Origin: Spirochaetales bacterium
GTDB lineage: Bacteria > Spirochaetota > Spirochaetia > UBA9216
Assembly: GCA_016839055.1 (NCBI GenBank)
Contig: JAEKNX010000008.1
Coordinates: 1-64,000 of the forward strand
Length of the DNA: 64,000 nucleotides
Reading direction: 5' to 3'
Shown: piece by piece, positions 32,188-41,052 of the stretch
Numbering within the stretch: the first letter of the stretch is position 1
How the letters are laid out: each line of letters opens with the position of its first letter
Notes under the pieces: model-generated
Database searches by the model: none
Seen by the model: the letters and a program-made list of their open reading frames with translations, nothing else
What the model was told of the DNA's origin: nothing
Made by a program: the position numbers and the translations under genes

Positions 32188-32589
32188 TCTTTAAAAAACA
32201 CATGAAATAAGACTGCAATTCCGTGAAGCATTACGCGGAAAAACAGCGCGGGCGGGGGCAGCATTCCGCCCTCACCACAGTCGAGTATTTTTTTCCGTCA
32301 TCGGGAAAATCGGATTCAAAAATCCCTATTGGAATAAAATAAAATTAATTGTTGTTTTGAAGATCTACTTACTCCTTCATAGCTGCCCTTAAAATGCTCC
32401 TATGGCAAGCTCCTTATCGAGCTGCCTGCCATAGGCTGGATGAATACAGTCATCGTTATAGTATTTGCGAGACTGTTCTTCTTCAAAGAGAGGAACAAGC
32501 AGGAATAACCCCTTTTCACAATTCAGTAACTTACACTTCAATCTAAAAATTAATCTGGACACTCCCCGGGTTTATGTTAAGCTGTTATC
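32188..32589. other. Intergenic region with a hairpin at 32399-32435
   Basis: No convincing gene is seen in these 400 bases. The main structure is an inverted repeat: CCTATGGCA-AGCTC (32399-32412) pairs with GAGCT-TGCCATAGG (32419-32435), with a 3-base bulge on the right arm. It is not followed by a T-run. Confidence 0.5.
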
Positions 32590-32760
32590 ATGATCGAGAA
32601 AGCAGGCCAATACTTCATCAGACTGGATATTTTATCTTTTGAGCAGGCCGAAGAGATACTGATAATTCAGCAGTCCTCGCCTGAAAAAAAATTCGGTGAA
32701 ATAGCTATGGAACTCGGATATATTTCACTCGAAGATCTGGACGATTTCCTTAAAAAATAA
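32590..32760 (+). CDS. Small 56-residue protein, GspE-N/MshEN-like
   Basis: The frame encodes MIEKAGQYFIRLDILSFEQ, then ILIIQQSS and KKFGEIAMELGYISLEDLDDF. The FGEIAMELGYIS segment resembles the small helical domain found at the N-terminus of GspE/PilB ATPases and in cyclic-di-GMP-binding MshEN units (pattern: GExLxxLGYIsxxdL). As a stand-alone domain it could be a small regulator. It lies 200 bases upstream of the membrane nucleotide cyclase gene on the same strand. No good Shine-Dalgarno is visible. The call rests on a short motif. Confidence 0.6.
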   Translation: MIEKAGQYFIRLDILSFEQAEEILIIQQSSPEKKFGEIAMELGYISLEDLDDFLKK

Positions 32761-32905
32761 TCTTTATTGTGCATCCGCTTTAAACTTGTTTACATCACGC
32801 TTAAGTGAGCTGGATAAAGTGTTCAAAGTTACCGCCAAAATTTACAGACAGGCCAAAGTTGTGAAAACAGGCTGCCGGCGGAGGACAAGTCAGAAGATCC
32901 CTTCC

Positions 32906-32934
32906 TTGACTATAAGGATTGTATTTTCTACAAT
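32906..32934 (+). promoter_or_regulatory. Promoter of the nucleotide cyclase gene
   Basis: TTGACT (32906-32911), a 17-base spacer and TACAAT (32929-32934) lie 30 bases before the ATG. Unlike the leaderless promoters in this window, there is room for a leader of about 24 bases, and it contains AAGGA. Confidence 0.7.
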
Positions 32935-32964
32935 TAGTGACTGAAACCTCAAGGAAAACACAGA

Positions 32965-35028
32965 ATGCGGGAAAAATATGAAATTACCAGAATTGCAGCC
33001 TATCTCTTTATTCTTTGCCTCTTCTGTTCGGGTGCGGTTTTCGGAGAAACACTAAATTCATCCAACTCTGTTTTCGATCTGTCGAAGCAGGAATTTTCAG
33101 GAAGGCCCTTCAAGCTGAAAGGGCAGTGGGATTTCTACTGGAATACGCTGATTTCACCTGGACAGATGCTGCCGGAGGAAAAAGATATAATCAATCTGCC
33201 AGAGGCCTGGAGTCTGAATAAGGAATATCCCATATTCGGCTATGGAACCTATCATGCCACTGTATATCTTCCAGCTGACCAGGTGACCTACGGCCTTTCT
33301 ATTCCTTTTACGCTTAGTCATTACCGGATGTTTGTGAACGGCAGCCTATTTGCGGAAAGCGGAATTGTAAGCCTGGTTCACTCTAAGGAGTCCTATTCGG
33401 TAATGCCGCCCAGAGTACTGCCTCTTCCTGAAGTGCAAAAGCTGGATATATTGATTCAGGTTTCAAATCAGGATGACTTTCATGGCGGGCTGACCGATGC
33501 GGCAGAGATAAGTCCTTATACTGTTCTAAGCCTAAAAAAGACACGGCAGGAGCTTATAGAAGCAATTCTATTCGGCGTATATTTTATTACGGGACTACTT
33601 TATATCAGTTTTTTTATAAGCCGGCGAATTGATTACAGTTCTCTTTTTTTCGGACTCTTCTGCACTGTTTTATCGTTCAGAACAATTCTTTACGGGGAGT
33701 ATCTTATCTTAATATTTTTCCCCGGCCTATCCATGGAATTCATCACGGCTGCAGGACATATTACATATTATCTCGCTTTTCCTATTTTCATGCGTTTTAT
33801 TGCGGTAGCCTTTCCACTGAAGGTCTCCCGATGGCTTGAATACCCATCTTACCTGATCAGCTTGATTTTTATTCTACTTGCTGTTTTCCTCCGCCATCGT
33901 GTTTACATATTCTTTCTTACATATTACCAGATCCTTTCAGTACTCGGCTGCCTGTATATTGTTACCGCCTTAGTTATTTATTCGAAAAACAAGAATATTT
34001 TTGCCAGGATAACCATTATCGGCTTCGTTGTTTTTTTCGCTGCAGCTATAAATGATATCCTCTATACTCAGAATATTATACAGACATTTCATATGACCCC
34101 GTTGGGACTGGGACTTTTCATCCTTACCCAGGCAAGCCTGATGACCTGGAAGATCGCAATAGCATTTTCCCAGGCAGAAAATCTTTCACGTGAGTTGACT
34201 GTGACTAATCAATCGTTTAGACGTTTTGTCCCGGCAGAATTTCTCAAATATCTGAAAAAGGAAAAAATTGCCGACATTGCTCTTGGTGATCATACTCAGA
34301 TGATCATGAGTATTATCTTTCTCGATATCAGAAATTTCACCTCAATGTCCGAAAAAATGGCTCCTCATGATATTTTTGATTTCCTGAATTCTTTTTTCGA
34401 CAGGGTCTGTCCGGTAATAAGAGAGAACGGCGGTTTTATTGACAAGTATCTTGGAGACGGTATTATGGCTCTGTTTCCCGGCAAAGCAGATAATGCTGTT
34501 AAAGCCGCAGTTAAGATGCTGGATATGCTGAAGATTTACAACATGCACAGAGACAGCTGCGGCTATCCTCCGGTAAAAATCGGGATTGGCATTCACACCG
34601 GATTACTTATGCTCGGCACTATCGGCGAGGCCGAGAGAATGGACGGAACCGTTATTTCTGACGCCGTTAATCTTTGTGCCAGATTGGAATCAGTTACTAA
34701 AGAGTACAGCTTCAATATCGCAATCTCTGAGGATACTTATAACGCACTTGAAAACAAAGATTTTGCCCATGTAAGGTCGGTAGGAAACATCCCTCTCAAG
34801 GGAAAACAGAAGCTCATCTCCATATACGAACTATTCAATGGAGACAATGCTCCCCTGCTTGAGAAGAAAATGAAATACAAAGCGGAATTCGAGCTGGCCG
34901 TCAGGCTTCTGGATGAAAAGAAATTTGATCAGGCAAGATCGGCCTTCCTTAGCCTTAAAGAAAAGTTTCCTGAAGATGAAACGACACAGGTGTATCTGAA
35001 CAAGATCAGGAAACCCCGAACAACTTAA
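32965..35028 (+). CDS. 7TMR-DISM membrane adenylate/guanylate cyclase (class III)
   Basis: This 687-aa protein has a signal peptide and a periplasmic 7TMR-DISM-type beta-sandwich (residues about 30-190, with LKGQWDFYWNTL and FGYGTYHATVYLP), then seven membrane helices (about 200-405), a short helical linker and a class III nucleotide cyclase domain (about 430-615). The metal-binding Asp454 is in IIFLDIRNFTSMSEKM and Asp498 in KYLGDGIMALF; GIGIHTGLLMLGTIG follows. The C-terminal 55 residues are TPR-like (LAVRLLDEKKFDQARSAF). It probably links an extracellular, possibly carbohydrate, signal to cAMP or cGMP. Substrate choice cannot be settled from sight alone. Confidence 0.92.
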   Translation: MREKYEITRIAAYLFILCLFCSGAVFGETLNSSNSVFDLSKQEFSGRPFKLKGQWDFYWNTLISPGQMLPEEKDIINLPEAWSLNKEYPIFGYGTYHATVYLPADQVTYGLSIPFTLSHYRMFVNGSLFAESGIVSLVHSKESYSVMPPRVLPLPEVQKLDILIQVSNQDDFHGGLTDAAEISPYTVLSLKKTRQELIEAILFGVYFITGLLYISFFISRRIDYSSLFFGLFCTVLSFRTILYGEYLILIFFPGLSMEFITAAGHITYYLAFPIFMRFIAVAFPLKVSRWLEYPSYLISLIFILLAVFLRHRVYIFFLTYYQILSVLGCLYIVTALVIYSKNKNIFARITIIGFVVFFAAAINDILYTQNIIQTFHMTPLGLGLFILTQASLMTWKIAIAFSQAENLSRELTVTNQSFRRFVPAEFLKYLKKEKIADIALGDHTQMIMSIIFLDIRNFTSMSEKMAPHDIFDFLNSFFDRVCPVIRENGGFIDKYLGDGIMALFPGKADNAVKAAVKMLDMLKIYNMHRDSCGYPPVKIGIGIHTGLLMLGTIGEAERMDGTVISDAVNLCARLESVTKEYSFNIAISEDTYNALENKDFAHVRSVGNIPLKGKQKLISIYELFNGDNAPLLEKKMKYKAEFELAVRLLDEKKFDQARSAFLSLKEKFPEDETTQVYLNKIRKPRTT

Positions 35029-35178
35029 AAAATTTATACAGAGGCATCAATTGTACAGGGACTCGGGAAGATGTTTCTCAGATTCTCTACCATCTTCGGG
35101 TTGTCGGCGCTCCGCCTCAGATCCTCAGCAAACTCTTCACTCCACCTTGTAGTTTAAACTTCATCTCACCCATTGATT

Positions 35179-35348
35179 TCATTCCAGGTTAATCATTAAA
35201 TTATCGAACTGCCGAATCGAAAGGGTTCCGGCATCACCCTGAGGAAATACTAAATGAACCTCATCACCCGGCCTCGTCCACTTGAGTTCCTTAAAAGAAT
35301 CGCTGCTGCTGAGGTTATTAAAAACATAAAGTTCTCCTTTAATACAGG
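35179..35348 (-). pseudogene. Possible C-terminal gene remnant
   Basis: A protein-like stretch without a start codon is open between a TAG at 35351-35349 and a TGA at 35181-35179. It reads LYVFNNLSSSDSFKELKWT, RPGDEVHLVFPQGDAGTLSI and RQFDNLMINLE. The amino-acid make-up looks like coding sequence (a beta-rich C-terminus), so this may be the tail of a deleted gene. It fills most of the 35029-35377 gap, where nothing else is evident apart from a 7-bp inverted repeat near 35068-35095. Confidence 0.35.
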
Positions 35349-35377
35349 CTACTAATAACTACACTGATGAGACTGTT

Positions 35378-35854
35378 TTATTCATTTTCCACCGACTTCA
35401 TTACCTCGAGATATCTCTTCTCCAGTTGTTCAACGTGGATTTCCAGATGTTCGATGTAGTCTACTATGAGAAACTCCAGATTCAGTGATTTCCCCTCAAT
35501 TTGCCATGTATTATTCAGTGATTCACTATCTGCATTATCAATAATATGGCAGAGCAGCAGATTATACTGTTTCCATAATTCAATAATCTGAGCGAAGGGG
35601 TAGGCATTATATTTGACAATTTCAATCCAGTTATAATCATAGCCCGGAAACGTTAGGTTGGAGGTTTCCTGAAGCCGGATAAACCGCTGATAGTTATTAG
35701 CAGCGGAATCAATGAGATGACCGAAGATTTCTTTAATCGACCAGCTGTCTTCTGACAGCTTTATCGATGCGGTTATTTCATCTATATCATGATAGGTTTC
35801 GTAGAGGGCTGAGATATGATTTTCGAGCTTCTCAATTTCTTTTTTCATTTTCAT
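35378..35854 (-). CDS. DinB superfamily protein
   Basis: This 158-aa protein is a four-helix-bundle DinB-like protein. The first helix ends with EDSWSIKEIFGHLIDSAANNYQRF, where the His of GHL is a metal-ligand position, and the last helix carries DYIEHLEIHVEQLEKRY with the two further His residues. The DinB/YfiT set is metal-dependent and some members transfer small thiols, but the substrate is unknown. AAGGAA lies before the ATG. Confidence 0.85.
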   Translation of the reverse strand: MKMKKEIEKLENHISALYETYHDIDEITASIKLSEDSWSIKEIFGHLIDSAANNYQRFIRLQETSNLTFPGYDYNWIEIVKYNAYPFAQIIELWKQYNLLLCHIIDNADSESLNNTWQIEGKSLNLEFLIVDYIEHLEIHVEQLEKRYLEVMKSVENE

Positions 35855-36003
35855 TTTTCCTTCCTTCTCTCAAGATTAACTGCTAGCATTCCGGCAATAA
35901 TAATGCACATAGTGATAATAATAAAGTTCCCGAACCAGATTGAGAAGTACAACAGAATTGTTGCCGGTATTATAAATGCCCGAAATTTCCTGCCGGCAGA
36001 CAA
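35851..36003 (-). CDS. Possible small membrane protein upstream of the DinB gene
   Basis: A 50-residue frame from a TTG at 36003 encodes a basic start (SLSAGRKFRAF) and one long hydrophobic region (PATILLYFSIWFGNFIIITM, then IIIAGMLAVNLERRKEK). Its TGA overlaps the DinB ATG as ATGA, the usual sign of translational coupling. No Shine-Dalgarno is seen for the TTG, so the start and the gene itself are uncertain. Confidence 0.35.
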   Translation of the reverse strand: MSAGRKFRAFIIPATILLYFSIWFGNFIIITMCIIIAGMLAVNLERRKEK

Positions 36004-36098
36004 AGACGCAGAAGATCTGATATTATCCCCCTAATTCTTAACCGCTTACTTGCATCAGAACGGCTAATGGCGAATAATTAATCAGGGGTATCCTCAGC

Positions 36099-38381
36099 AT
36101 GACTAATATCATAGATTTACTTATCAGACACCGGAAAAAGGTTCTGTTTTCAGGAATTATCATTACAATCTTCTGGGGAATCAATCTAATAAATCTCAGC
36201 ATTGACGGCAGTTTTTCCTCCGTCCTTCCTGAAACAGATCCGGATTTTCTTTTTAACAGATCGGTTGAAGAAGACTTCGGCTCCTCGGATGAAGTGATAA
36301 TTCTAATCAAAAACCAGGAAGGTATTTACACAAAAGACGTCATTGAGCTGATTCAGGGATTCTCCGAAGGCCTGGCGTTAATCAAAGACATAGAGGAAAG
36401 TAAAGTCATAAGCCTGCTCACATTATCCGGTTTCGAAACTCCCGGTGCAGGGAACTCTTCCTGGAACGAAGCACTGACAGAGCTGTCAATTTTCATGAAA
36501 ACAGATCCGCTTGCAGCCGGAACGCTTGTAAATTCCGAAGGAACTACAACCGTTATAATGGCTCCGGTCTCCGGCGAGCTTGCTCTCTCAGAAAACAGAC
36601 TACGGTCTCTGGTTAATCAGGTTGAAAACCTGACCCTAAAATACCAGCTGGAATATCCTGGTACTGAGATTCTTCTTTCGGGACATCCGATAGTAAATGC
36701 AGAGATTATGGACAAGATGGCCAACGATCTCTACCTATTGTTTCCTATTGCGGTGTTGGCAACAGCACTGATGCTCCTCTACATCCTTCGGAGCTTCCGG
36801 GGGATGCTGATTCCGCTTCTCATAACACTGATGTCGGTAATCTGGACCTTCGGACTCAAGGGACTTCTGCGTTCCCCGCTGACCATCACCGAGACGGTAA
36901 TTCCGGTTATTCTGATATCGATCTCCTGCGCCGACGGCATTCACATAGTAAGCGAAGCCTTCCACTTCATGCACCACGGCATGAGCGCGCGCAAGGCCAT
37001 CATCCGTACAATCGGAGATCTCTGGAAACCGGTGGTGCTCACTAGCCTGACTACCGCCCTCGGCTTCGCCTCATTCGCCTTTTCAAGCGGACAGTCTCTC
37101 CGGAACATGGGGCTCTTTCTTTCCTTCGGGGTTATGAGCGCCATGCTGTTCTCGCTCTTTTTCATTCCTGTCCTTTTTTCCTGGTACAAACCTTCAAAAA
37201 AACACGAAGAGCGGACTCATTACAACAGGCAGTACCGCCTGTTGAAGAAGATAGAAAAAGCTACAGTATTCTTCATAAGATGGAGGATTCCCGTCATCAT
37301 CGCTTCGATCCTTGTACTCGGAATCTCAGTCGGCGGCATGCTGAATATCAATACCGATACCGATGAAATTCGTTATTTCAAGGCCGACAATCCCGTTAGA
37401 CAGACTGCTGAAATGATAGAGAAAGAGATGGGGGGACTATCAATTCTGCAGATAGTTCTTGAAGGAGAGGAGGGAACCTTTCGCGATCTCTCTATGCTGA
37501 AAAGTATGGCGGTCCTCCAGAGGAAACTCGAAACCAGGGCGGAGGTCAGCCAGAGCGTATCGCTGAGTGATACGGTAAGCTACCTCTTCTACACAATGAG
37601 AGACAGAAACCCGGATTATTTCATCATTCCTGATAACCAGAACTTCCTCAACCGCCTGATCACGATAATAACAACCGGAGATGATAATAGGTCTTCAATG
37701 CTATCATCCTATGTTACCGAGGATTTCAGCCGGGCCCGAATCATGGTTAGAATTAATGATTCAAACACGAGAGTGATGGAGACCCTGCTCCGGGATATTG
37801 ACGGGGATCTTGACCTGTTCAGGAACCAGGGACTTGAAGTAGGATTTGCCGGAGACTACCTGCGCTTGAGTAACGGCAGAGTAATAGTTAAGAGCCAATT
37901 GATGAGCCTCAGCATGACCCTCGGGATAATCCTGCTGGTTCTGTCTCTCATCTACCGTTCATTCCTGAGCGGTCTGATAGTAGCGCTGCCGGTGATGATT
38001 GCCGTCCTCTTTAATTTTTCAGTGATGTGGGTTTTTAAGGTTTCACTTAATCCGGCAACGGCAATAATTGCCGCGGTGGGACTCGGTGTCGGGATAGATT
38101 ATTCGATACACATCTTCTCGCGGCTCCAGCTCCTCCGCCGAAAGGGAGGAAGTTTTCAAAGCTCACTCGTCAACGCTGTCGCAGAATCCGCCCGCGGAAT
38201 TCTCTCAAATGCACTGTCGGTCGGAATCGGGTTTTTAATCCTGCTGCTCTCAGCCTATAGAATCATAAACGACATGGGCTGGATAATCGCGCTGACCATG
38301 CTTACGACTTCCCTCGCATCGCTCATCCTGCTCCCTTGTCTGCTGTCGCTGCGGCAGAGGAAGGAAACCTCCGCCCAGTAG
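36099..38381 (+). CDS. RND superfamily transporter, MMPL/HAE3-like
   Basis: This 760-aa protein has the duplicated RND layout: one N-terminal helix, a periplasmic loop (about 35-210), five or six helices, then a helix at about 400, a second large loop (about 420-600) and the last five helices. The signature PVILISISCADGIHIVSEA and IIAAVGLGVGIDYSIHIFSRL are the GxxxD-type segments of helix 4 and helix 10. Such stand-alone proteins export hydrophobic molecules or lipids, or take part in sterol/hopanoid or outer-membrane lipid transport. No membrane-fusion protein is adjacent. A CAGGGG site precedes the ATG at some distance. Confidence 0.88.
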   Translation: MTNIIDLLIRHRKKVLFSGIIITIFWGINLINLSIDGSFSSVLPETDPDFLFNRSVEEDFGSSDEVIILIKNQEGIYTKDVIELIQGFSEGLALIKDIEESKVISLLTLSGFETPGAGNSSWNEALTELSIFMKTDPLAAGTLVNSEGTTTVIMAPVSGELALSENRLRSLVNQVENLTLKYQLEYPGTEILLSGHPIVNAEIMDKMANDLYLLFPIAVLATALMLLYILRSFRGMLIPLLITLMSVIWTFGLKGLLRSPLTITETVIPVILISISCADGIHIVSEAFHFMHHGMSARKAIIRTIGDLWKPVVLTSLTTALGFASFAFSSGQSLRNMGLFLSFGVMSAMLFSLFFIPVLFSWYKPSKKHEERTHYNRQYRLLKKIEKATVFFIRWRIPVIIASILVLGISVGGMLNINTDTDEIRYFKADNPVRQTAEMIEKEMGGLSILQIVLEGEEGTFRDLSMLKSMAVLQRKLETRAEVSQSVSLSDTVSYLFYTMRDRNPDYFIIPDNQNFLNRLITIITTGDDNRSSMLSSYVTEDFSRARIMVRINDSNTRVMETLLRDIDGDLDLFRNQGLEVGFAGDYLRLSNGRVIVKSQLMSLSMTLGIILLVLSLIYRSFLSGLIVALPVMIAVLFNFSVMWVFKVSLNPATAIIAAVGLGVGIDYSIHIFSRLQLLRRKGGSFQSSLVNAVAESARGILSNALSVGIGFLILLLSAYRIINDMGWIIALTMLTTSLASLILLPCLLSLRQRKETSAQ

Positions 38382-38406
38382 AATGCCGGCTCTTAAGCTT
38401 CATCTA

Positions 38407-39420
38407 TTATGCTGTTTCCCGGGGGATCAGTTTGGTCTCTACAAAATAATGGTTAGGGCTTAGGTTCTGCCGCTCGGATTCATCAGTCTCAAGAAGGTTT
38501 ATAAGAAGTTCTGCAGCCCTCTCGCCCAGGAGGTCTGCATTTACATCGACGCTTGTCAAACCGGGCCTCTGATATATTCCCCGGACTGTATTGTTAAATC
38601 CGGTCACAGCTATCCCTTCAATCCCGTTTTCTTCCATATATTTCAGAAGACCGAAGGCCAGCTGATCATCGGTAGTTGCTATCGCGTCCGGCATAATGCT
38701 CCCCAGAATTTCCTTACCGCCCTTCATGCCGGAGTCTTCAGTAAAATCATCTCCCATGAAGACCAGCTCCTCTTCAAGAGGAAACCCCCTACCCTTCAGG
38801 GCCTGGATGTATCCGTTATACCTGTCCTGAGTGACCCTAAATGTTTCCGGCCCTCCAAGGAAACCGATCTTCCGATGTCCCTTTTCGAGGAGATAGGTTA
38901 CAACCTGATACATGGCTTGAAAATTATCATTATCAACCCAGCAGGTGGTCAGAGGATCTGCGGCATGACCGATGAGAACAAAGGGGAAATCTGATAATTT
39001 GAGGTAATCAACGCACCTGTCATCTTTTCTTGCCGCAAGAAGGATCACACCCGAAACCCACCCGCTGTTAATGTAATTCCGGATAAACTGGATCTCATCC
39101 TCCTCGTCTCTGGAAAATGAATACAATAGAAAATACCCTCTCGCCTGGGCGTATACTGATATTCCGCGCATGGCGTTTATGAAAAATGGGTTTTTAAACA
39201 GCTCGCCTGGATTGTTGGGAAGAACCAAGCCCAGAGTTCTGGGAGTTCGGCCTGCCAGGGAGCTGGCCGCGGCATTGGGCACATATCCAAGCTCTACCAT
39301 GGCATTGCGTACTCTTTCCTTGGTTGCCTGACTTATTCTGGAATTATCGTGAATTACCCTGGATACCGTTGAAGGGGAAACCCCAGCAAATTTAGCTACA
39401 TCCTTTATATTGGCTCCCAA
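38407..39420 (-). CDS. LacI family transcriptional regulator of the sugar transport/GH65 operon
   Basis: This 337-aa repressor has the LacI helix-turn-helix at residues 4-25 (IKDVAKFAGVSPSTVSRVI), the hinge VPNAAASSLAG, and a periplasmic-binding-protein-like effector domain (TLGLVLPN, GVILLAARKDD, IGFLGGPETFRVTQDRYNGY, DAIATTDDQLAFG). The start is TTG after a GGGGGGGT site. It is divergent from the sugar ABC transporter genes. Two LacI-type operators lie in the gap between them, one covering its own -35 box, so autoregulation and control of the transporter are likely. The effector is presumably the transported disaccharide or a product. Confidence 0.93.
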   Translation of the reverse strand: MGANIKDVAKFAGVSPSTVSRVIHDNSRISQATKERVRNAMVELGYVPNAAASSLAGRTPRTLGLVLPNNPGELFKNPFFINAMRGISVYAQARGYFLLYSFSRDEEDEIQFIRNYINSGWVSGVILLAARKDDRCVDYLKLSDFPFVLIGHAADPLTTCWVDNDNFQAMYQVVTYLLEKGHRKIGFLGGPETFRVTQDRYNGYIQALKGRGFPLEEELVFMGDDFTEDSGMKGGKEILGSIMPDAIATTDDQLAFGLLKYMEENGIEGIAVTGFNNTVRGIYQRPGLTSVDVNADLLGERAAELLINLLETDESERQNLSPNHYFVETKLIPRETA

Positions 39421-39486
39421 ATTACCCCCCCCCTGGAACGGAAAGTCTATACGACTTCACCACCTTATGCAATCAGACCTTGACAT

Positions 39487-39515
39487 ATCATAAGCCCGCA
39501 TAATATTTTGTGCAA
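39487..39515 (-). promoter_or_regulatory. Promoter of the lacI-type gene
   Basis: On the minus strand TTGCAC (39515-39510), 17 bases and TATGAT (39492-39487). The -35 box overlaps the LacI-type operator at 39511-39526, consistent with autorepression. Confidence 0.6.
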
Positions 39516-39526
39516 CCGTTTTCGCA
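39511..39526. promoter_or_regulatory. LacI-type operator 1
   Basis: TGCAACCGTTTTCGCA fits the TGnAAnCGnTTnCA pattern with a central CG. It overlaps the -35 region of the lacI-type gene on the minus strand and also lies after a plus-strand TTGACA (39480-39485). Confidence 0.65.
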
Positions 39527-39615
39527 TTTGAAATAGATAACATTTGAACATCTCCTGATTTTCGGTATTTAAACAGCCATTTATTGAGATATCTAATACT
39601 TTTAAAAACTTTTTC

Positions 39616-39644
39616 TTGACGCCACCCACCTGCGGTGGTATAAA
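39616..39644 (+). promoter_or_regulatory. Promoter of the sugar transporter operon
   Basis: TTGACG (39616-39621), a 17-base spacer and TATAAA (39639-39644) form a strong promoter. The spacer carries a CCACC-TGC-GGTGG inverted repeat. The predicted transcription start, near 39651, lies inside operator 2. Confidence 0.75.
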
Positions 39645-39646
39645 TT

Positions 39647-39677
39647 AATTAGTGATGCGCAAACGCTTTCACTAATT
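39647..39677. promoter_or_regulatory. LacI-type operator 2 at the transcription start
   Basis: AATTAGTGA (39647-39655) and TCACTAATT (39669-39677) are perfect inverted arms around TGCGCAAACGCTT, whose CG-centred core matches LacI-family operators. It directly follows the -10 box, so a bound repressor would block the operon. Confidence 0.8.
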
Positions 39678-39698
39678 AATTAAAAGAGGTGTTTAAAT

Positions 39699-40949
39699 AT
39701 GAAACGGATCTTAATAGTACTTTTAGTACTAATTCTTTCAGCCGGAATATTCTTTTCGTGCAGTAAAGAAAACAACAAAGCTCCCATAACCATGATGCAG
39801 AACAAGCCGGAGATCGATGCCGCACTTCAAGCCTATGGCAAGATCTGGACCGGAAAGTCCGGAACCGAGATTACAATCAAATCTGTCGGCGGGTCCACAG
39901 GCGCTGACCTGGGCCAGCAGCTCAGAGCTGATTATGCTGCAGGCGAAATGCCCGACATCTTCATCATTGCCGGAGTAGAAGACTATAAAGAATGGGAATC
40001 AATAATTCTCGACCTTTCAGATGAGGCATGGGTAGAAAAAACTTCGGTAGCTTTTACTAAAGACGGTAAAGTATTCGGTTTTCCCGTTGCTGTTGAAGGC
40101 TGGGGAATGGCTTACAATGCGGACATTCTCGCAAAAGCAGGTGTAAATCCCGCAGGCCTGACAACCATCGGTGCATACAAAACCGCATGCGCCAAGATAG
40201 ACTCCATGAAAGCCGAACTCGGACTTGATTCTGTTATTTCCATGGCGGCAAGCGCAGACATGGGCTGGGTAACTGCACATCACAACTTCAACTCCCTGCT
40301 GTCAAACGGTCTTCCATACGGCGATCTATCGGTAGTAAACGACCTTCTCGCAGGAAAGGTTGATAAAAAGAGACTCTCCGAATACGCCGACTGGGTAGAA
40401 CTTCTTTTTAACTATGCGGATAAAACAGTCCTGACAACGGGTAACTACGACTCTCAGGTTGGCGCATTTGCAACCGGAAAAGCAGCCTTCCTCCACCAGG
40501 GCAACTGGACAGATCCTAATATGGCATCAGCCAATGCTACTTTTGACATGGCGTTTGCGCCCCACGGCTCAATGTCCACCCCGACTGAAGGCATCTTCGT
40601 TGCAGCACCCTCCTTCTATGTAATCAACAAGGAATCAAAGAATATTAAAGCTGCCAAACAGTTTTTAAACGATATGGTTTTCACTGACGAAGGCAACAAC
40701 TACATGGTTAATGAAGCCGGAATGATTCCAGCTTATTCAAATGTAACTCTCAATCCCGCCGGAAAGCTCTCTAAATCAGTTCAAGAGTGGGCAGCAGCAG
40801 GAAAGGTATACTCTTGGAGCCAGTACTATTTCACAAACGACTTCAGAGACCAGAGTCTGGCCCCCATCTACAACCAGTTTGCCAACGGTTCAATCGGTAA
40901 GGTAGAGTTTATTCGTTACATGACAGAAGCATTCGAAGGTCTCAAATAA
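39699..40949 (+). CDS. Sugar ABC transporter substrate-binding lipoprotein
   Basis: This 416-aa protein has a lipoprotein signal (MKRILIVLLVLILSAGIFFSC, lipobox Cys21) and a MalE-like periplasmic binding fold: GKSGTEITIKSVGGSTGADL, AAGEMPDIFIIAGVEDY, VFGFPVAVEGWGMAYNADIL, TGKAAFLHQGNWTDPN and FVAAPSFYVINKESKN. AAAGAGGTG precedes the ATG. It is the first gene of the LacI-controlled operon and is followed by an intrinsic terminator, so it should be made in excess of the permeases. The GH65 phosphorylase downstream suggests an alpha-linked glucose disaccharide ligand. Confidence 0.93.
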   Translation: MKRILIVLLVLILSAGIFFSCSKENNKAPITMMQNKPEIDAALQAYGKIWTGKSGTEITIKSVGGSTGADLGQQLRADYAAGEMPDIFIIAGVEDYKEWESIILDLSDEAWVEKTSVAFTKDGKVFGFPVAVEGWGMAYNADILAKAGVNPAGLTTIGAYKTACAKIDSMKAELGLDSVISMAASADMGWVTAHHNFNSLLSNGLPYGDLSVVNDLLAGKVDKKRLSEYADWVELLFNYADKTVLTTGNYDSQVGAFATGKAAFLHQGNWTDPNMASANATFDMAFAPHGSMSTPTEGIFVAAPSFYVINKESKNIKAAKQFLNDMVFTDEGNNYMVNEAGMIPAYSNVTLNPAGKLSKSVQEWAAAGKVYSWSQYYFTNDFRDQSLAPIYNQFANGSIGKVEFIRYMTEAFEGLK

Positions 40950-40989
40950 AAGGACGTTCACTAGGCTGCATAAGTCTTGATTTATAATA

Positions 40990-41017
40990 AAAAGGCGTCC
41001 GGACTGGACGCCTTTTT
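40990..41017 (+). terminator. Internal terminator between the binding protein and permease genes
   Basis: AAAAGGCGTCC (40990-41000) pairs with GGACGCCTTTT (41006-41016) around a 5-base loop, and five T residues end the structure. It lies within the operon, so it should act as a partial terminator that lowers permease transcription relative to the binding protein. Confidence 0.85.
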
Positions 41018-41052
41018 ATTCACCGGAAAACAAGATTAAAGGAGGAGTTATT

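Noticed and set aside
32399-32435. tRNA or terminator in the 32.2-32.6 kb gap
   Set aside because: The hairpin lacks a T-run and the surroundings show no cloverleaf or CCA-type end.
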